From positions 124,001 through 188,000 of the forward strand of contig NZ_LN831051.1 of NCBI RefSeq assembly GCF_001457635.1: DNA of 64,000 nucleotides. The letters run 5' to 3'. This stretch comes from Streptococcus pneumoniae (lineage in GTDB: Bacteria; Bacillota; Bacilli; Lactobacillales; Streptococcaceae). Numbering within the stretch: position 1 is the first letter of the stretch; every line of letters begins with the position of its first letter. The notes beneath the pieces are model-generated. The model was not told the DNA's origin. It saw only the letters and a list, made by a program, of their open reading frames with translations, and made no database searches. Both the position numbers and the translations under genes were made by a program. This document shows, one piece after another, positions 15,645 to 25,585 of the stretch.

Positions 15645-16502
15645 CTATGCTTCTCCAATCAAACGGAGCAGATACTGTCCGTATTCATTTTTCTTAAGTG
15701 GTTGGGCTAAGGCCAATACATCTTCTCGACTGATATAGCCCATACGGTAAGCAATTTCTTCTAAGTTTGCTACCTGAACATTTTGCATCCGTTGCACTGT
15801 TTCGATGTACTGTGAAGCCTCTAGTAAACTTTCATGAGTTCCAGTATTCAGCCAAGCAAAGCCACGTCCCATAAGCTCAACAGACAAATCACCACGATCT
15901 AGGTAAGCCTTGTTTACATCTGTAATTTCCAGTTCACCACGAGGGCTTGGTTTAATACTCTTGGCAATTTCGACAACATCGTTATCATAGAAATACAGTC
16001 CTGTCACTGCATAGTTGGAGCGAGGATACTCCGGTTTTTCTTCTATGGAAATAGCATTCATGTCTGTATCAAACTCAACCACACCAAAACGCTCTGGATC
16101 CTTCACTTGGTAGCCAAAAACAGTCGCACCTTTCTCTTTCTTGGCTGCTTTTTGAAGCATTGTGCTCAGACCAGGACCATGGTAGATATTGTCGCCTAAA
16201 ATCAAGGCAACGCTATCGTCAGAAATAAACTCTTCCCCAATTGCCAAACCATCTGTACTTGGTTGCTCTGCATAAGAAAGTTTGATCCCAAACTCAGATC
16301 CGTCTTGAAGAAGCTCTTGAAATCGATGTAAATCCTGTGGAGTGGAAATAATCAAAATATCCCTAATCCCAGCCAACATCAATGTTGAAAGTGGGTAGTA
16401 AATCATCGGTTTATCATAAACCGGCATAAGTTGTTTTGACGCAGCGCGAGTCAAAGGATATAAACGTGTCCCCGAACCACCTGCTAGAATAATACCTTTC
16501 AT
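15645..16502 (-). CDS. rmlA: glucose-1-phosphate thymidylyltransferase RmlA
   Basis: RmlA (285 aa) makes dTDP-glucose from Glc-1-P and dTTP. It has the nucleotidyltransferase signature [16 protein letters not shown] at residues 3-18, the PKP-like [18 protein letters not shown] segment, and the LGDNIYHG metal-binding Asp region near 108. It is first of the remaining rml genes. The only upstream DNA before the defective IS1167 is about 90 bp (16503-16591), in which I see no good promoter. Transcription must therefore come through the antisense-oriented IS from the capsule promoter or from an unseen one. Intact. Confidence 0.95.
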   Translation of the reverse strand: MKGIILAGGSGTRLYPLTRAASKQLMPVYDKPMIYYPLSTLMLAGIRDILIISTPQDLHRFQELLQDGSEFGIKLSYAEQPSTDGLAIGEEFISDDSVALILGDNIYHGPGLSTMLQKAAKKEKGATVFGYQVKDPERFGVVEFDTDMNAISIEEKPEYPRSNYAVTGLYFYDNDVVEIAKSIKPSPRGELEITDVNKAYLDRGDLSVELMGRGFAWLNTGTHESLLEASQYIETVQRMQNVQVANLEEIAYRMGYISREDVLALAQPLKKNEYGQYLLRLIGEA

Positions 16503-16591
16503 AGTAGGGTACCTTTCTTTGTTATTTTAGAGTCAATTACTATTAATTGTGTACTGCTCTAAAAAGAAAACAATCATCCCATGTTTTATAT

Positions 16592-18055
16592 GGCTCTATA
16601 ATATTTGTAGTGGGTAAATCCACTATAGATATTATGGAGCCTATTTTGTTGTAGAAAAAAAGTCCCATATGACCTATAATGAAAAGCGACCAAACAACTC
16701 ATTAGAAAGATTCATATGGAACAATTACATTTTATCACAAAACTGCTCGATATTAAAGACCCAAACATCAAGATTCTAGATATCATCAATATGGATACCC
16801 ACAAAGAAATTATCGCTAAGCTGGATTATGAGGCTCCATCTTGCCCTGATTGTGGAAGTCTAATGAAGAAATATGACTTTCAAAAACCGTCTAAGATCCC
16901 TTATCTTGAAACGACTGGTATGCCTACTAGAATTCTCCTTAGAAAGCGTCGATTCAAGTGCTATCACTGTTCAAAAATGATGGTCGCTGAAACTTCTATC
17001 GTCAAGAAGAATCACCAAATCCCTCGTATCATCAACCAAAAGATTGCTCAAAAGTTAATTGAAAAGATTTCTATGACTGATATTGCCCATCAGCTTTCCA
17101 TCTCAACTTCAACTGTTATTCGTAAGCTCAATGATTTTCACTTTAAACATGATTTTTCTTGTCTTCCTGAGATTATGTCTTGGGATGAGTATGCTTTTAC
17201 AAAGGGAAAGATGAGCTTCATTGCGCAAGATTTTAACAATCTCAATATCATCACTGTTCTTGAGGGTAGAACACAAGCTATCATTCGAAATCACTTTCTT
17301 CGCTACGATAGAGTTGTCCGATGTCGCGTCAAAATCATTACTATGGATATGTTTAGCCCTTACTATGACTTGGCTAAACAGTTTCGCTTTCAAATTTCTA
17401 GGCTCAGGCTGAAACAGTCTCCCAGACTGTTTCACTCCCGAATGCTAAAATCGTGTTGGATCGCTTTCACATTGTACAACATCTTAGCCGTGCTATGAGT
17501 CGTGTGCGTGTTCAAATCATAAATCAGTTTCATCGAAAATCCCATGAATACAAGGCTATCAAGCGCTACTGGAAACTCATTCAATAGGATAGTCGTAAAC
17601 TGAGTGATAAACATTTTTATCGTCCTACTTTTCGTATGCATTGAACCAATAAAGAGATTTTAAACAAGCTTTTGAGTTATTCGGAAGACTTGAAACACCA
17701 CTATCAACTCTATCAGCTCTTGCTTTTTCATTTCCAGAATAAGGAACCAGAGAAATTTTTCGGACTTATTGAGGACAATCTTAAGCAGGTTCATCCTATT
17801 TTTCAGACTGTCTTTAAAACCTTCCTCAAAGATAAAGAAAAGATTGTCAACGCCCTTCAACTACACTATTCTAACGCCAAACTGGAAGCGACCAATAATC
17901 TCATCAAACTTATCAAGCGCAATGCCTTTGGTTTTCGAAACTTTGAAAACTTCAAAAAACGGATTTTCATCGCTCTGAACATCAAAAAAGAAAGGACGAA
18001 ATTTGTCCTTTCTCGAGCTTAGCTGACTTCAACCCACTACAGTTGACAAAGAGCC
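16592..18055 (+). mobile_element. IS1167-type element (ISL3 family), defective, copy 1
   Basis: A 1464-bp element bounded by 24-bp imperfect inverted repeats: GGCTCTATAATATTTGTAGT at 16592 onward, and the complement of GGCTCTTTGTCAACTGTAGT ending at 18055. It carries a dead ISL3 transposase. The eight bases outside each end (TTTTATAT and TAAAAATT) are not a target duplication, so the flanks have been rearranged since insertion. It separates rmlA from the upstream capsule genes and is oriented against them. It is virtually identical to the copy at 31375-32838. Confidence 0.9.
16716..18022 (+). pseudogene. ISL3 transposase, inactivated (IS1167 copy 1)
   Basis: The first part, 16716-17498, has an N-terminal zinc-finger-like CPDCG...CYHC cysteine cluster at about residues 43-88, a helix-turn-helix and the start of the DDE domain (MSWDEYAFTKGKMSF, then ITMDMFSPYYDLAKQ). 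About 50 extra bases near 17380-17437, containing the perfect hairpin AAACAGTCT-CCC-AGACTGTTT, break the frame before the FPNAKIVLDRFH-like motif. The continuation, FHIVQHLSRAMSRV, meets a TAG near 17585 and a TGA near 17641. The C-terminal piece, 17672-18022, is open. Three lesions, so no active enzyme. Confidence 0.88.
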
Positions 18056-18309
18056 TAAAAATTCACTTACTTCATATTACATTTAGCATGAAATGAAATA
18101 AGCGAATTCTACTTTGTTTGCATACAATTAAAAATCAATTCCTAAGGATGTTTTAAATAACTGTGTAAAAGGCATAATTTCACCATTTCTTAGTTTTTCA
18201 ATGCTAAATTACATAGTAACTGGAGAGCTATTAGAAATCTCTAACTTCCTCATAGTTAAAAAATGACAATGAGATACTTATTGATTTCAATTCATTAACA
18301 GAATACGAA
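18056..18309. other. orphan sequence between IS1167 and the small ORF
   Basis: 254 bp of AT-rich DNA with no intact gene. On the minus strand an open stretch ending with TAA near 18133 would encode a C-terminus like EIMPFTQLFKTSLGIDF, which could be the tail of a lost capsule gene; I cannot name it. No repeat or RNA was recognised. It probably represents the deletion scar left when the flanks of the IS were rearranged. Confidence 0.4.
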
Positions 18310-18492
18310 CTAGACAAGTGAGTTCGTCTCCTTAACAAACACTTCCAAGCGTTTACTTTCCTCATTCAGTCGTCGTAATCTACAACTTACATCATCAGAT
18401 AAGTCATACTCACCATTTAGAATAGATAGAATATGTTGTTTTTCTTCTTCAGTCTTCTCTTCAATAAGCACATTTTTAAAAATTACTGCCAT
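18310..18492 (-). CDS. small hypothetical protein downstream of ugd
   Basis: A 60-residue ORF starting at the ATG at 18492, with a good GAGGTG ribosome site 7 nt upstream; the in-frame extension by 11 codons has no such site. The protein starts MAVIFKNVLIEEKTEEEKQ. It has a charged helix-rich composition and a C-terminal RRLNEESKRLEVFVKE amphipathic stretch, and no signal peptide or membrane segment. I do not recognise it. It lies 215 bp after ugd in the capsule transcription direction, beside IS-scarred DNA. It could be a truncated remnant, a small regulator or an antitoxin-like protein. Function unknown. Confidence 0.45.
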   Translation of the reverse strand: MAVIFKNVLIEEKTEEEKQHILSILNGEYDLSDDVSCRLRRLNEESKRLEVFVKETNSLV

Positions 18493-18707
18493 TATCAGCA
18501 CCTCACTTCGAAGGAATATATGCAACTATATCCTATTAAGTCAATCTCTACTGACAAAAGAAGTATATTTACTTCACTAAGTGCGAGCGAGAATATAGAA
18601 ATATCTTTATTGTTTTAGATGAGTTGTCGCTATCCTCCAGCTAGTTTTTAACTATTCTATCATTCAAATGATATAGATTATTAGGGACTAGAAATATACA
18701 AATTGAT

Positions 18708-19940
18708 TTAATCTCTCTTAAAAATATCCCTAGTATAAACTTTACCCCTCACATCTTCTAAAGTCTCATCAAAACGATTTGCAACAATCACTTGACTAGA
18801 TTTCTTAAATATTTCAAAATCATTAACTACTTGACTACCATAGAAAGTAGTACCACTTTCAAGAGTTGGTTCGTAAATAATAATAGTAACACCTTTTGCT
18901 TTCAAACGCTTCATAATACCTTGAATAGAAGATTGTCTAAAATTATCTGAATTACTTTTCATTGTTAAACGATAAATTCCTACAACAATCTCTTTTTCTT
19001 TATCTGGTTTATAGAAATCATTGCCTACATAAGATCCAGCAAGATCTAAAATACGATCTGCAATATAATCTTTTCTTGTCCGATTACTTTGTACTATAGC
19101 TGTTATCATTTCTTGTGGAACGTCAGAATAATTTGCAAGAAGTTGCTTGGTATCTTTAGGAAGACAGTAACCCCCATAACCAAAAGAAGGATTATTGTAG
19201 TGAGAACCTATTCTCGGATCTAAACAAACTCCATCAATAATCGCTTGAGTATCTAGTCCTTTCATCTCAGAATAAGTATCTAACTCGTTAAAATAGGAAA
19301 CCCGGAGGGCAAGATAGGTATTAGCAAAAAGTTTTACTGCTTCAGCTTCTGTAAAATCCATATACAATGTTTCAATATTTTCTTTCACTGCACCTTCCTG
19401 AAGCATTTTTACAAAAATTTCAGCAGACTTTACCAAATCTTTATCATCTTTATCTGTACCTATAATAATTCGACTCGGATATAGGTTATCATATAACGCT
19501 TTTGACTCCCGTAAAAACTCAGGACTAAACATAATATTGTCTGTAAGAAATTTCCTCCGTACTGACTTTGTATATCCAACAGGAACAGTACTTTTAATTA
19601 TTATAATTGCATCAGGATTATATTTCATAACTGCTTCAATGACAGCCTCGACTGAAGATGTATCGAAAAAATTTTTTTTCGGATCATAATTAGTTGGAGC
19701 CGCAATAACTATAAAATCCGCATTCTCATATGCTTCCTCTGCATTCAATGTAGCTACGAGATTCAATTCTTTTTCCGCGAGATATTTTTCTATATAATCG
19801 TCTTGGATAGGGGACTTCTTTTTATTGATTAACTCAACTTTCTCAGGAATGATATCTACGGCAACAACTTGATGATGTTGAGCCAGTAAGATTGCAATAG
19901 ATAATCCAACATATCCTGTACCTGCTACTGCTATTTTCAT
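18708..19940 (-). CDS. ugd: UDP-glucose 6-dehydrogenase
   Basis: Ugd oxidises UDP-glucose to UDP-glucuronate with two NAD+, feeding the epimerase encoded just upstream. From the chosen start the protein is 410 aa. It has [14 protein letters not shown] (Rossmann motif), a STVPVGYT segment near 115-122, [16 protein letters not shown] near 135-150, and the catalytic cysteine in [14 protein letters not shown] near 250. I chose the ATG at 19940 because AAAGGA stands 7-8 nt before it and the motif normally begins the protein; an in-frame extension to 20003 overlaps gla. It is the last intact serotype-specific gene and corresponds to the classic cap1K position. Confidence 0.95.
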   Translation of the reverse strand: MKIAVAGTGYVGLSIAILLAQHHQVVAVDIIPEKVELINKKKSPIQDDYIEKYLAEKELNLVATLNAEEAYENADFIVIAAPTNYDPKKNFFDTSSVEAVIEAVMKYNPDAIIIIKSTVPVGYTKSVRRKFLTDNIMFSPEFLRESKALYDNLYPSRIIIGTDKDDKDLVKSAEIFVKMLQEGAVKENIETLYMDFTEAEAVKLFANTYLALRVSYFNELDTYSEMKGLDTQAIIDGVCLDPRIGSHYNNPSFGYGGYCLPKDTKQLLANYSDVPQEMITAIVQSNRTRKDYIADRILDLAGSYVGNDFYKPDKEKEIVVGIYRLTMKSNSDNFRQSSIQGIMKRLKAKGVTIIIYEPTLESGTTFYGSQVVNDFEIFKKSSQVIVANRFDETLEDVRGKVYTRDIFKRD

Positions 19941-19968
19941 AATTTTTTCCTTTCTCAAAACACTCTCG

Positions 19969-21039
19969 TTATACATTATAGTAGTCTTTATACCACTCTG
20001 CAAACTTTCTCAAACCTTCTCGTAAAGAAGTTTTTGGTTTAAAACCAAAATCTCTCTCTAAATCACTTGTATCTGCATAAGTAACAGGAACATCGCCTGG
20101 TTGCATAGGAACTAATTTTTTATGACTATCAAAATCATAATTTTCCGGCAAAACTCCTGCCTTGATTAGCTCCTGTTGAAGAACATCCACAAAATCTAAC
20201 AAATTTTCGGGTTTACTATTCCCAATATTGTACACTTTATATGGGGCTAACGGTAAATTATCAGATCCCACTAGTTTCTTCGGAGCTGATTGCATGACCC
20301 TTACTATCCCCTCAACGATATCATCTATATAAGTAAAATCTCGTTTACAATTACCATGATTATAAATCTCAATATCGGAACCACTTCGCAATTTATCTGT
20401 AAATCCAAAATAGGCCATATCTGGGCGCCCAGCAGGACCATAAACTGTAAAAAAGCGTAAGCCTGTCGAAGGAATATTGTAAATCTTTGAATAAGCATAC
20501 GCTTGAAGTTCATTTGTTTTTTTAGTCGCAGCATATAGTGAAATAGGATTGTCTACCTTATCTTCTGTTGCAAACGGGATTTTTTTATTTCCACCATATA
20601 CCGATGAGGACGATGCATAAACTAAGTGTTCCACACCACCATCATATATCTCATACGAATGACGACAAGCTTCCAACACATTATGAAAGCCAACGATATT
20701 ACTTTCTATATATACATCTGGATTTGTAATGGAGTAGCGTACTCCTGCCTGGGCAGCTAGATTAACAACAATCTGAGGATGATAACTCTTAAAAATCTTA
20801 TTAATAAGCATTTTATCTGCAATATCACCCTTGATAAATATCCAGTTTTTTTCTGGATAATCCTGAATTAGCTTATTAAGTTGAAGCAATCGATAATCTT
20901 TAAGTGCAATATCATAGTAATCATTCAAATTGTCCAAACCAATGATTGTCATCGTTCCTTCTAATTCCAATAATTTCCTAACCAGATTTGATCCAATAAA
21001 ACCAGCTACTCCTGTAATTAGAATTGTTTTTCCTCTCAT
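19969..21039 (-). CDS. gla: UDP-glucuronate 4-epimerase (UDP-galacturonate synthesis)
   Basis: An extended SDR enzyme of 356 aa that interconverts UDP-glucuronate and UDP-galacturonate. It has [14 protein letters not shown] at about residues 9-22, the catalytic region [11 protein letters not shown] near 140, [10 protein letters not shown] (Tyr-Lys pair) near 168, and the [15 protein letters not shown] signature shared by uronate epimerases rather than GalE. It lies 28 bp before ugd, so the pair makes UDP-GalA from UDP-Glc. This matches the two galacturonate residues of the serotype 1 repeat. Intact. Confidence 0.93.
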   Translation of the reverse strand: MRGKTILITGVAGFIGSNLVRKLLELEGTMTIIGLDNLNDYYDIALKDYRLLQLNKLIQDYPEKNWIFIKGDIADKMLINKIFKSYHPQIVVNLAAQAGVRYSITNPDVYIESNIVGFHNVLEACRHSYEIYDGGVEHLVYASSSSVYGGNKKIPFATEDKVDNPISLYAATKKTNELQAYAYSKIYNIPSTGLRFFTVYGPAGRPDMAYFGFTDKLRSGSDIEIYNHGNCKRDFTYIDDIVEGIVRVMQSAPKKLVGSDNLPLAPYKVYNIGNSKPENLLDFVDVLQQELIKAGVLPENYDFDSHKKLVPMQPGDVPVTYADTSDLERDFGFKPKTSLREGLRKFAEWYKDYYNV

Positions 21040-21106
21040 ATCATAATACCTCTTGTTATTTTTATATTTTCATCCACTAATACACATTCTTTAACAACTA
21101 TTATAA

Positions 21107-22276
21107 TCAATTTCTAAGATAATCTATAATAAAAAACAAACCACATACAGTATAAGAGATTGCTGATGCTATCGCAGCTCCTGTAATTTGGTAGTTAGGA
21201 ATTAAGTACCAGTTTAAACTTATATTTATCAAAGCCGACACAGATAAAATTTTTATAGCTACACTCTGTTTACCCTGAGATATATAAATTGGTTGTAAAA
21301 TTTTAAAGAAAATCATCGATAAGCTTCCTAAAAAAATGACTAATGTTATAGGAAATGCCTTTATATAACTGGAACCATAAAGGAGCGTAATCGCAAATTC
21401 TCCAAAAGAAAGAAATCCAATAATTAATAAAATCATAAATAGAAATGATACTTTTATTGCATTTATTGCTTTATTTTTCTCAAAAGTTCTTTTAGCCGAA
21501 TCACCAAATAAAATCTCTTTAAATGAGTCTGGAACCATCAAAAACATATTAGAAAACGTAACTGCGACACTGTATATACCTACATTATAACTACTAGACA
21601 TTTGCTTCAACATTATGATATCAATACTATAATTAAATGTAATTAATAGAGTAAGAATCATAGAAAGAAATCCAAACTTATATATAGTGAAAAATTCTTT
21701 AATACTAATATGTTCAAAAACTGGGAACATATTGTAATAGTATAAAAATAAAATGATACGTAAAAATTCATTAATAGCATATACCAAAAATACCATCTCT
21801 ATAGAAACTAAATGAAATAGTAACAACAATACTAGCATAACGGAATATACTACGCTTACTCCTAATACAATCTTATTCCTCTTTATACTATTTTCTATTA
21901 CTGCAATCATAGTAAGATTTGTTCTCATAATAGATAGACTGGACAAAACTATTATTACCCCACCATAATCTATCGGAACATCAGCTAAAACTATTATTAA
22001 ACCTATTATTCCAAACAATAATCCTTGAATAAAAGTTAAAAAAACAAATTTATTCTGATACTCATTAGAATGATTCCTTTTAAAGGTCGAGTAAGCCTGA
22101 CCTAAACCAACTCCACCTAAAATATAAAAAATTTCTACTAAGTTCATTACATAGGCATAATCTCCTTTTTTTTCAACACCTAATCCCCTATTAATTATAA
22201 TTGAGGATAAAAGTGTTAATAAGATTAACAAAAATTTACTCGTTAAAGCAAACCAATATTTCTTAGATAGTCTCAC
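21107..22276 (-). CDS. wzx: capsule repeat-unit flippase Wzx
   Basis: A 389-aa integral membrane protein with about twelve hydrophobic segments and little else. It starts MRLSKKYWFALTSKFLLILLT and ends with a short basic/Asn tail. The pattern and the RGLGVEKKGDYAYVMN segment after the first helix fit the polysaccharide-specific transport (MOP/PST) flippases, which move the lipid-linked repeat unit across the membrane. It lies between wzy and gla, at normal size for Wzx (about 390-480 aa). Specificity cannot be read from sequence. The gene is very AT-rich, like its neighbours. Confidence 0.88.
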   Translation of the reverse strand: MRLSKKYWFALTSKFLLILLTLLSSIIINRGLGVEKKGDYAYVMNLVEIFYILGGVGLGQAYSTFKRNHSNEYQNKFVFLTFIQGLLFGIIGLIIVLADVPIDYGGVIIVLSSLSIMRTNLTMIAVIENSIKRNKIVLGVSVVYSVMLVLLLLFHLVSIEMVFLVYAINEFLRIILFLYYYNMFPVFEHISIKEFFTIYKFGFLSMILTLLITFNYSIDIIMLKQMSSSYNVGIYSVAVTFSNMFLMVPDSFKEILFGDSAKRTFEKNKAINAIKVSFLFMILLIIGFLSFGEFAITLLYGSSYIKAFPITLVIFLGSLSMIFFKILQPIYISQGKQSVAIKILSVSALINISLNWYLIPNYQITGAAIASAISYTVCGLFFIIDYLRN

Positions 22277-22320
22277 TTATTTTCTCCGTATGTTAAATTT
22301 TATAACAGTAAATTTAAAAT

Positions 22321-22427
22321 TATAGTATATTGAAATAGAATATGAACAAAACGATTAGGGAATTTAAAGTAATTTATAAAAATTCTTTAGAAGCTGCATT
22401 GTACTACTCCAACTTCAAACCACTATA
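22321..22427. repeat. RUP-like element between wzy and wzx
   Basis: Exactly 107 bp, bounded by TATAGTATATTGAAATAG and the complementary CTTCAAACCACTATA. The size and terminal inverted repeats are those of the pneumococcal RUP element, but internal bases diverge from the RUPs further right (same subtype as 58185-58291). It lies inside the capsule operon, between two co-transcribed genes. Confidence 0.75.
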
Positions 22428-22461
22428 GTATCAAAAAGTATACCCCACCTTTTTAAATAAA

Positions 22462-23766
22462 CTACTCACCACCCATTTCATCCAATGGTGATATCAACAC
22501 CATTCTATTGATAAAAACAATAACCAATGTTCCCAATATAGCATATTTAAGTAATGGAGATAATATGTTAGCAAAATCAGCACGAGTAGAATAAATAAAA
22601 ATAGGTATCATATACAGATATATCAGCATCCCGTATATATTTCTTTGAGCGTTTATATAAAGAAATCTCATCAAAAAGCCTGTTAGCATAAAAATCATTA
22701 CAATTCCAAAGTATCCTCCATTCACATATCCCTCTCCCACAAGAGTAAAACCATATTTGGTTGAATGTACGTTTGGAAAAAAGGTGTCCATAAACCAAGT
22801 TTGATTAGAATACCCCGTATTATAAAAAATTCTTACTATGTCATTAAAAAAAGAACGACCTTCGAAATAATTGCCCATATTATGTAATATCAGAATCTGT
22901 AAATTACGACTAGCTGATACAAACTCACCATCTAGCAAATCAAACCAAATATTATTTGTATTTATAGATGAAACTTGCCCACTTAATAAAGTATATTTAA
23001 AAACTGCAGATAACGGAATCAGTAGTGCCGCAAGCGGAACTAACATTACAAGATAAAAACGTTTTATTTTGTGAAAGTAAAATAATATAATCACATCAAG
23101 GATGAATAAAGTAAACATATAATCTCTTTCCCCTGTAACGATAGAGAAGAGACAGATAACTATCGCTGTGTTAGTATTACAATTTAGTAGTCTCCATTTT
23201 TTAGTACTCAACTGTATAAATAGCTGATATGTATGAATGAGAATCATAAAATAAACCAAAGAAAATACTAACATTATCACAATATTGGCACCTGAATATA
23301 TTTCCCCTTTATTTCTAAAACCACTTCCTAATAGATATATAATTGCTACTGTTGTGATAAACGTATTCATATTATTGAGAAATAATAAATAGTTATTGTT
23401 ATTTAGGTTTATTTTCCTTTCGCTTAACACAATGGCTTTAGAAGGTAGAGTTAACAACAAAGTTGCCAAAGCCAGCCATTGCATGAAAATCAAATCTTTT
23501 GTATAACCATAGTTTATATACTCCATTCTATAGAGTAGCGGGTAAGAAATAGAATAAATAGTAAAGAAGCTACTATACCACACATAGGGATGAAAAATAT
23601 TAAATTTCACAATTATCATTGCCATAAAACTTAAAAAAATCATTGAAAATAATGGAATTGTAACATCATTATTTTCACTGCATAAAATTAAAGTCCCTGA
23701 AAAAACTACACCTACTAGAAGTATTATTTTATTTTTTATATCATTTGATTGTAGACTAAACTTCAT
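22462..23766 (-). CDS. wzy: capsule repeat-unit polymerase Wzy
   Basis: A 434-aa integral membrane protein with at least ten predicted membrane segments. A large loop near residues 265-340 contains YFEGRSFFNDIVRIF and the following VNGGYFGIVM segment, the O-antigen/capsule polymerase pattern. Wzy links undecaprenyl-diphosphate-borne repeats outside the membrane. The gene lies upstream of wzx and downstream of the second glycosyltransferase, separated from wzx by a RUP-like element. Identification rests on topology, length and position, as Wzy sequences are poorly conserved. Confidence 0.85.
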   Translation of the reverse strand: MKFSLQSNDIKNKIILLVGVVFSGTLILCSENNDVTIPLFSMIFLSFMAMIIVKFNIFHPYVWYSSFFTIYSISYPLLYRMEYINYGYTKDLIFMQWLALATLLLTLPSKAIVLSERKINLNNNNYLLFLNNMNTFITTVAIIYLLGSGFRNKGEIYSGANIVIMLVFSLVYFMILIHTYQLFIQLSTKKWRLLNCNTNTAIVICLFSIVTGERDYMFTLFILDVIILFYFHKIKRFYLVMLVPLAALLIPLSAVFKYTLLSGQVSSINTNNIWFDLLDGEFVSASRNLQILILHNMGNYFEGRSFFNDIVRIFYNTGYSNQTWFMDTFFPNVHSTKYGFTLVGEGYVNGGYFGIVMIFMLTGFLMRFLYINAQRNIYGMLIYLYMIPIFIYSTRADFANILSPLLKYAILGTLVIVFINRMVLISPLDEMGGE

Positions 23767-23783
23767 TTACTTTTTTCCTTTAA

Positions 23784-23876
23784 CTAATAATTTAAACGTA
23801 ATGCGTATTCAAAAATTTGATTGGCTATGTAGTCAGTTTTTATAGCATATTTAATATATCGAAACGGATTTTCCAT
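23784..23876 (-). CDS. possible 30-residue peptide between GT and wzy
   Basis: In the 116-bp gap after the second glycosyltransferase, an ATG at 23876 opens 30 codons that start MENPFRYIKYAIKTDY and end ALRLNY. It looks like a protein C-terminus, and no ribosome site is evident. It might be a translated small peptide, a remnant of a larger gene, or chance in AT-rich DNA. The assignment is weak. Confidence 0.25.
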   Translation of the reverse strand: MENPFRYIKYAIKTDYIANQIFEYALRLNY

Positions 23877-23882
23877 CGCATT

Positions 23883-25037
23883 TTAATCTAAACCATCAGA
23901 ATTATTTAATTCTCTTCTAATTTGAGCAAAATAGTCACTTCTGCGTTTATTTAATACACTCGAAAGAAATTTTTTTGAGAATTCAAACTGTTTTATCACC
24001 ATCTTTTCCTTATCCATACTAATAAAATCTATAATAGATCCCGCAATCGCTTGTGAAGAGGATGGAGTAAATAGACAATGTGGCCCCAGCAACTCTGGAA
24101 TTCCTGCTTTATTAGACCCTATACAAGGGCAAGCACGGCTCATAGCTTCAATTACCGCACGAGGTAACCCTTCTTGTAAACTTGGTTGTATATATAAATC
24201 AACTTTATCCAAATACTCATAAATTTGTGATGTAGTCAATTCCCCTAAAAAATGGATTCTATTCGCTACTCCCAATTCCTCTGCTTTCTTTTTTAAGAAA
24301 CTTTGATCACCATCACCTGCTAAATAATAATCCAACAAAATACCTTGTATTTCTAATCTCTTCATTGCTTCCAATACAAATCTATGGCCCTTGGCTCGTA
24401 CATTCACAGATGCTGTTGTCATTATTGAAATTTTTTGAGGATTAAATTTTTTCAACTTATAAAGACGGCTCTTCAAAGATCTATTCTCTACAGAGGTAAT
24501 ATTAACATTTGAAGCAACGATATTAGATTTAATATTAGGATATCTATCTTGTAAATATTTTTCTGTCACGTATATGCAATAATTAGCGTTTTTTACAATT
24601 GATTTAGTTTTGGCGTATATATATGGAGCTAATAATTTTCCCTTTAAACTATGATACCAGTAAGAATCCCAAGCATCCCCCATTATTTCTGTCAGATACG
24701 GCTTACCTATCTTCAATGCGTAGTCTGCAGTTTTTGATCCAATTATAGACGGAATACGAACAACTATTAAGTCGCTATCAATCATTCCTTCAATAATCTT
24801 ATTTTTATTTTGACCAAATAGAACCTGATGTAGACCTTCTATAGGGATAAATTTATTAATAAAGTTCGCTTTATGATATCCTTCAGGGTATGATTCCACC
24901 TTCTCATAACGACTACATAGTACAATCTCTCCAAATGCTTTAGCATAGCGCTCATAAATAAAATAAGCTTTCGGTTTTAAATATATTTCATTTTTATAGA
25001 TTGTACATCTAAATTCAGTCGCTATAAATACTTTCAT
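23883..25037 (-). CDS. GT4-family glycosyltransferase (capsule)
   Basis: A 384-aa GT-B fold transferase. The C-terminal donor domain shows [19 protein letters not shown] near 208, the [10 protein letters not shown] segment near 240, and the E-x7-E-type motif in [20 protein letters not shown] near 288-307, typical of retaining GT4 enzymes. It probably adds one of the two galacturonic acid residues of the repeat unit from UDP-GalA, in the cytoplasm on the lipid carrier. Its start overlaps the acetyltransferase stop by 4 bp. The linkage it makes cannot be assigned from sequence. Confidence 0.85.
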   Translation of the reverse strand: MKVFIATEFRCTIYKNEIYLKPKAYFIYERYAKAFGEIVLCSRYEKVESYPEGYHKANFINKFIPIEGLHQVLFGQNKNKIIEGMIDSDLIVVRIPSIIGSKTADYALKIGKPYLTEIMGDAWDSYWYHSLKGKLLAPYIYAKTKSIVKNANYCIYVTEKYLQDRYPNIKSNIVASNVNITSVENRSLKSRLYKLKKFNPQKISIMTTASVNVRAKGHRFVLEAMKRLEIQGILLDYYLAGDGDQSFLKKKAEELGVANRIHFLGELTTSQIYEYLDKVDLYIQPSLQEGLPRAVIEAMSRACPCIGSNKAGIPELLGPHCLFTPSSSQAIAGSIIDFISMDKEKMVIKQFEFSKKFLSSVLNKRRSDYFAQIRRELNNSDGLD

Positions 25038-25585
25038 AATTTCATCTCCCTTGATAAACGTTTCTGAATAAATATAGTATCAGCTGGAATATCCTTTGTT
25101 ACAACACTTCCTGCTGCAACCACACTATTCTCACCAATACTCACTCCCTTCAAGACAATGCTGTTAGCTCCAATCCAAACATTTTCTCCAATCATAACTG
25201 GGGCCGTCTTAAATTTTTTTGCTTTCAATCCACCTGGAACACTAACATCATAGTCATGATCATATATAAGTACTCCAGGACCACATTTTACTCCAGATTT
25301 AATATCTATGTATTTACGACAAGCTATCATACAATTATTACTCAAAAATACATCATCAGAAATCTTGAGTTTTGCTCCTTTTCTAACTTTCAATACTCCC
25401 CCGGCGTTTACTCTAATCTTTTTTCCTAAGATTAATTTAGCATTAGATTCCTGTTCGACAGTTACATTCTTTCCAAATTTTAAAAAATAATGAAAAGTAA
25501 GATCCTTGTTTCGACACACTTTTAATAATATCAAGCAAATATTTGCACGAAGTAAACCAACAATATTTTTTATAATCCTATTCAT
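25034..25585 (-). CDS. hexapeptide-repeat O-acetyltransferase (capsule)
   Basis: A 183-aa left-handed beta-helix acyltransferase (LbH/maltose-acetyltransferase-like). It has an N-terminal helical part, then hexapeptide repeats (for example [17 protein letters not shown]), the catalytic-type HDYDV segment near 110, and [20 protein letters not shown] near 131-150 followed by [14 protein letters not shown]. It overlaps the upstream transferase by 8 bp and the downstream one by 4 bp, so the three are coupled. It likely O-acetylates galacturonate in the repeat unit, matching the known partial O-acetylation of serotype 1 polysaccharide; this is an inference. Confidence 0.85.
   Translation of the reverse strand: MNRIIKNIVGLLRANICLILLKVCRNKDLTFHYFLKFGKNVTVEQESNAKLILGKKIRVNAGGVLKVRKGAKLKISDDVFLSNNCMIACRKYIDIKSGVKCGPGVLIYDHDYDVSVPGGLKAKKFKTAPVMIGENVWIGANSIVLKGVSIGENSVVAAGSVVTKDIPADTIFIQKRLSREMKL

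Noticed and set aside
16716..18022. A functional transposase in three reading frames by programmed frameshifting
   Set aside because: Besides the frame change there are two further in-frame stops (TAG and TGA) and extra bases within a conserved region; programmed frameshifting would not cover all three.
18708..20003. A longer ugd starting at 20003
   Set aside because: The extension overlaps gla, lacks a ribosome site, and the Rossmann motif normally begins the protein.
25308..25490. Short plus-strand frames in the capsule region
   Set aside because: Antisense to strongly supported capsule genes and without family motifs.
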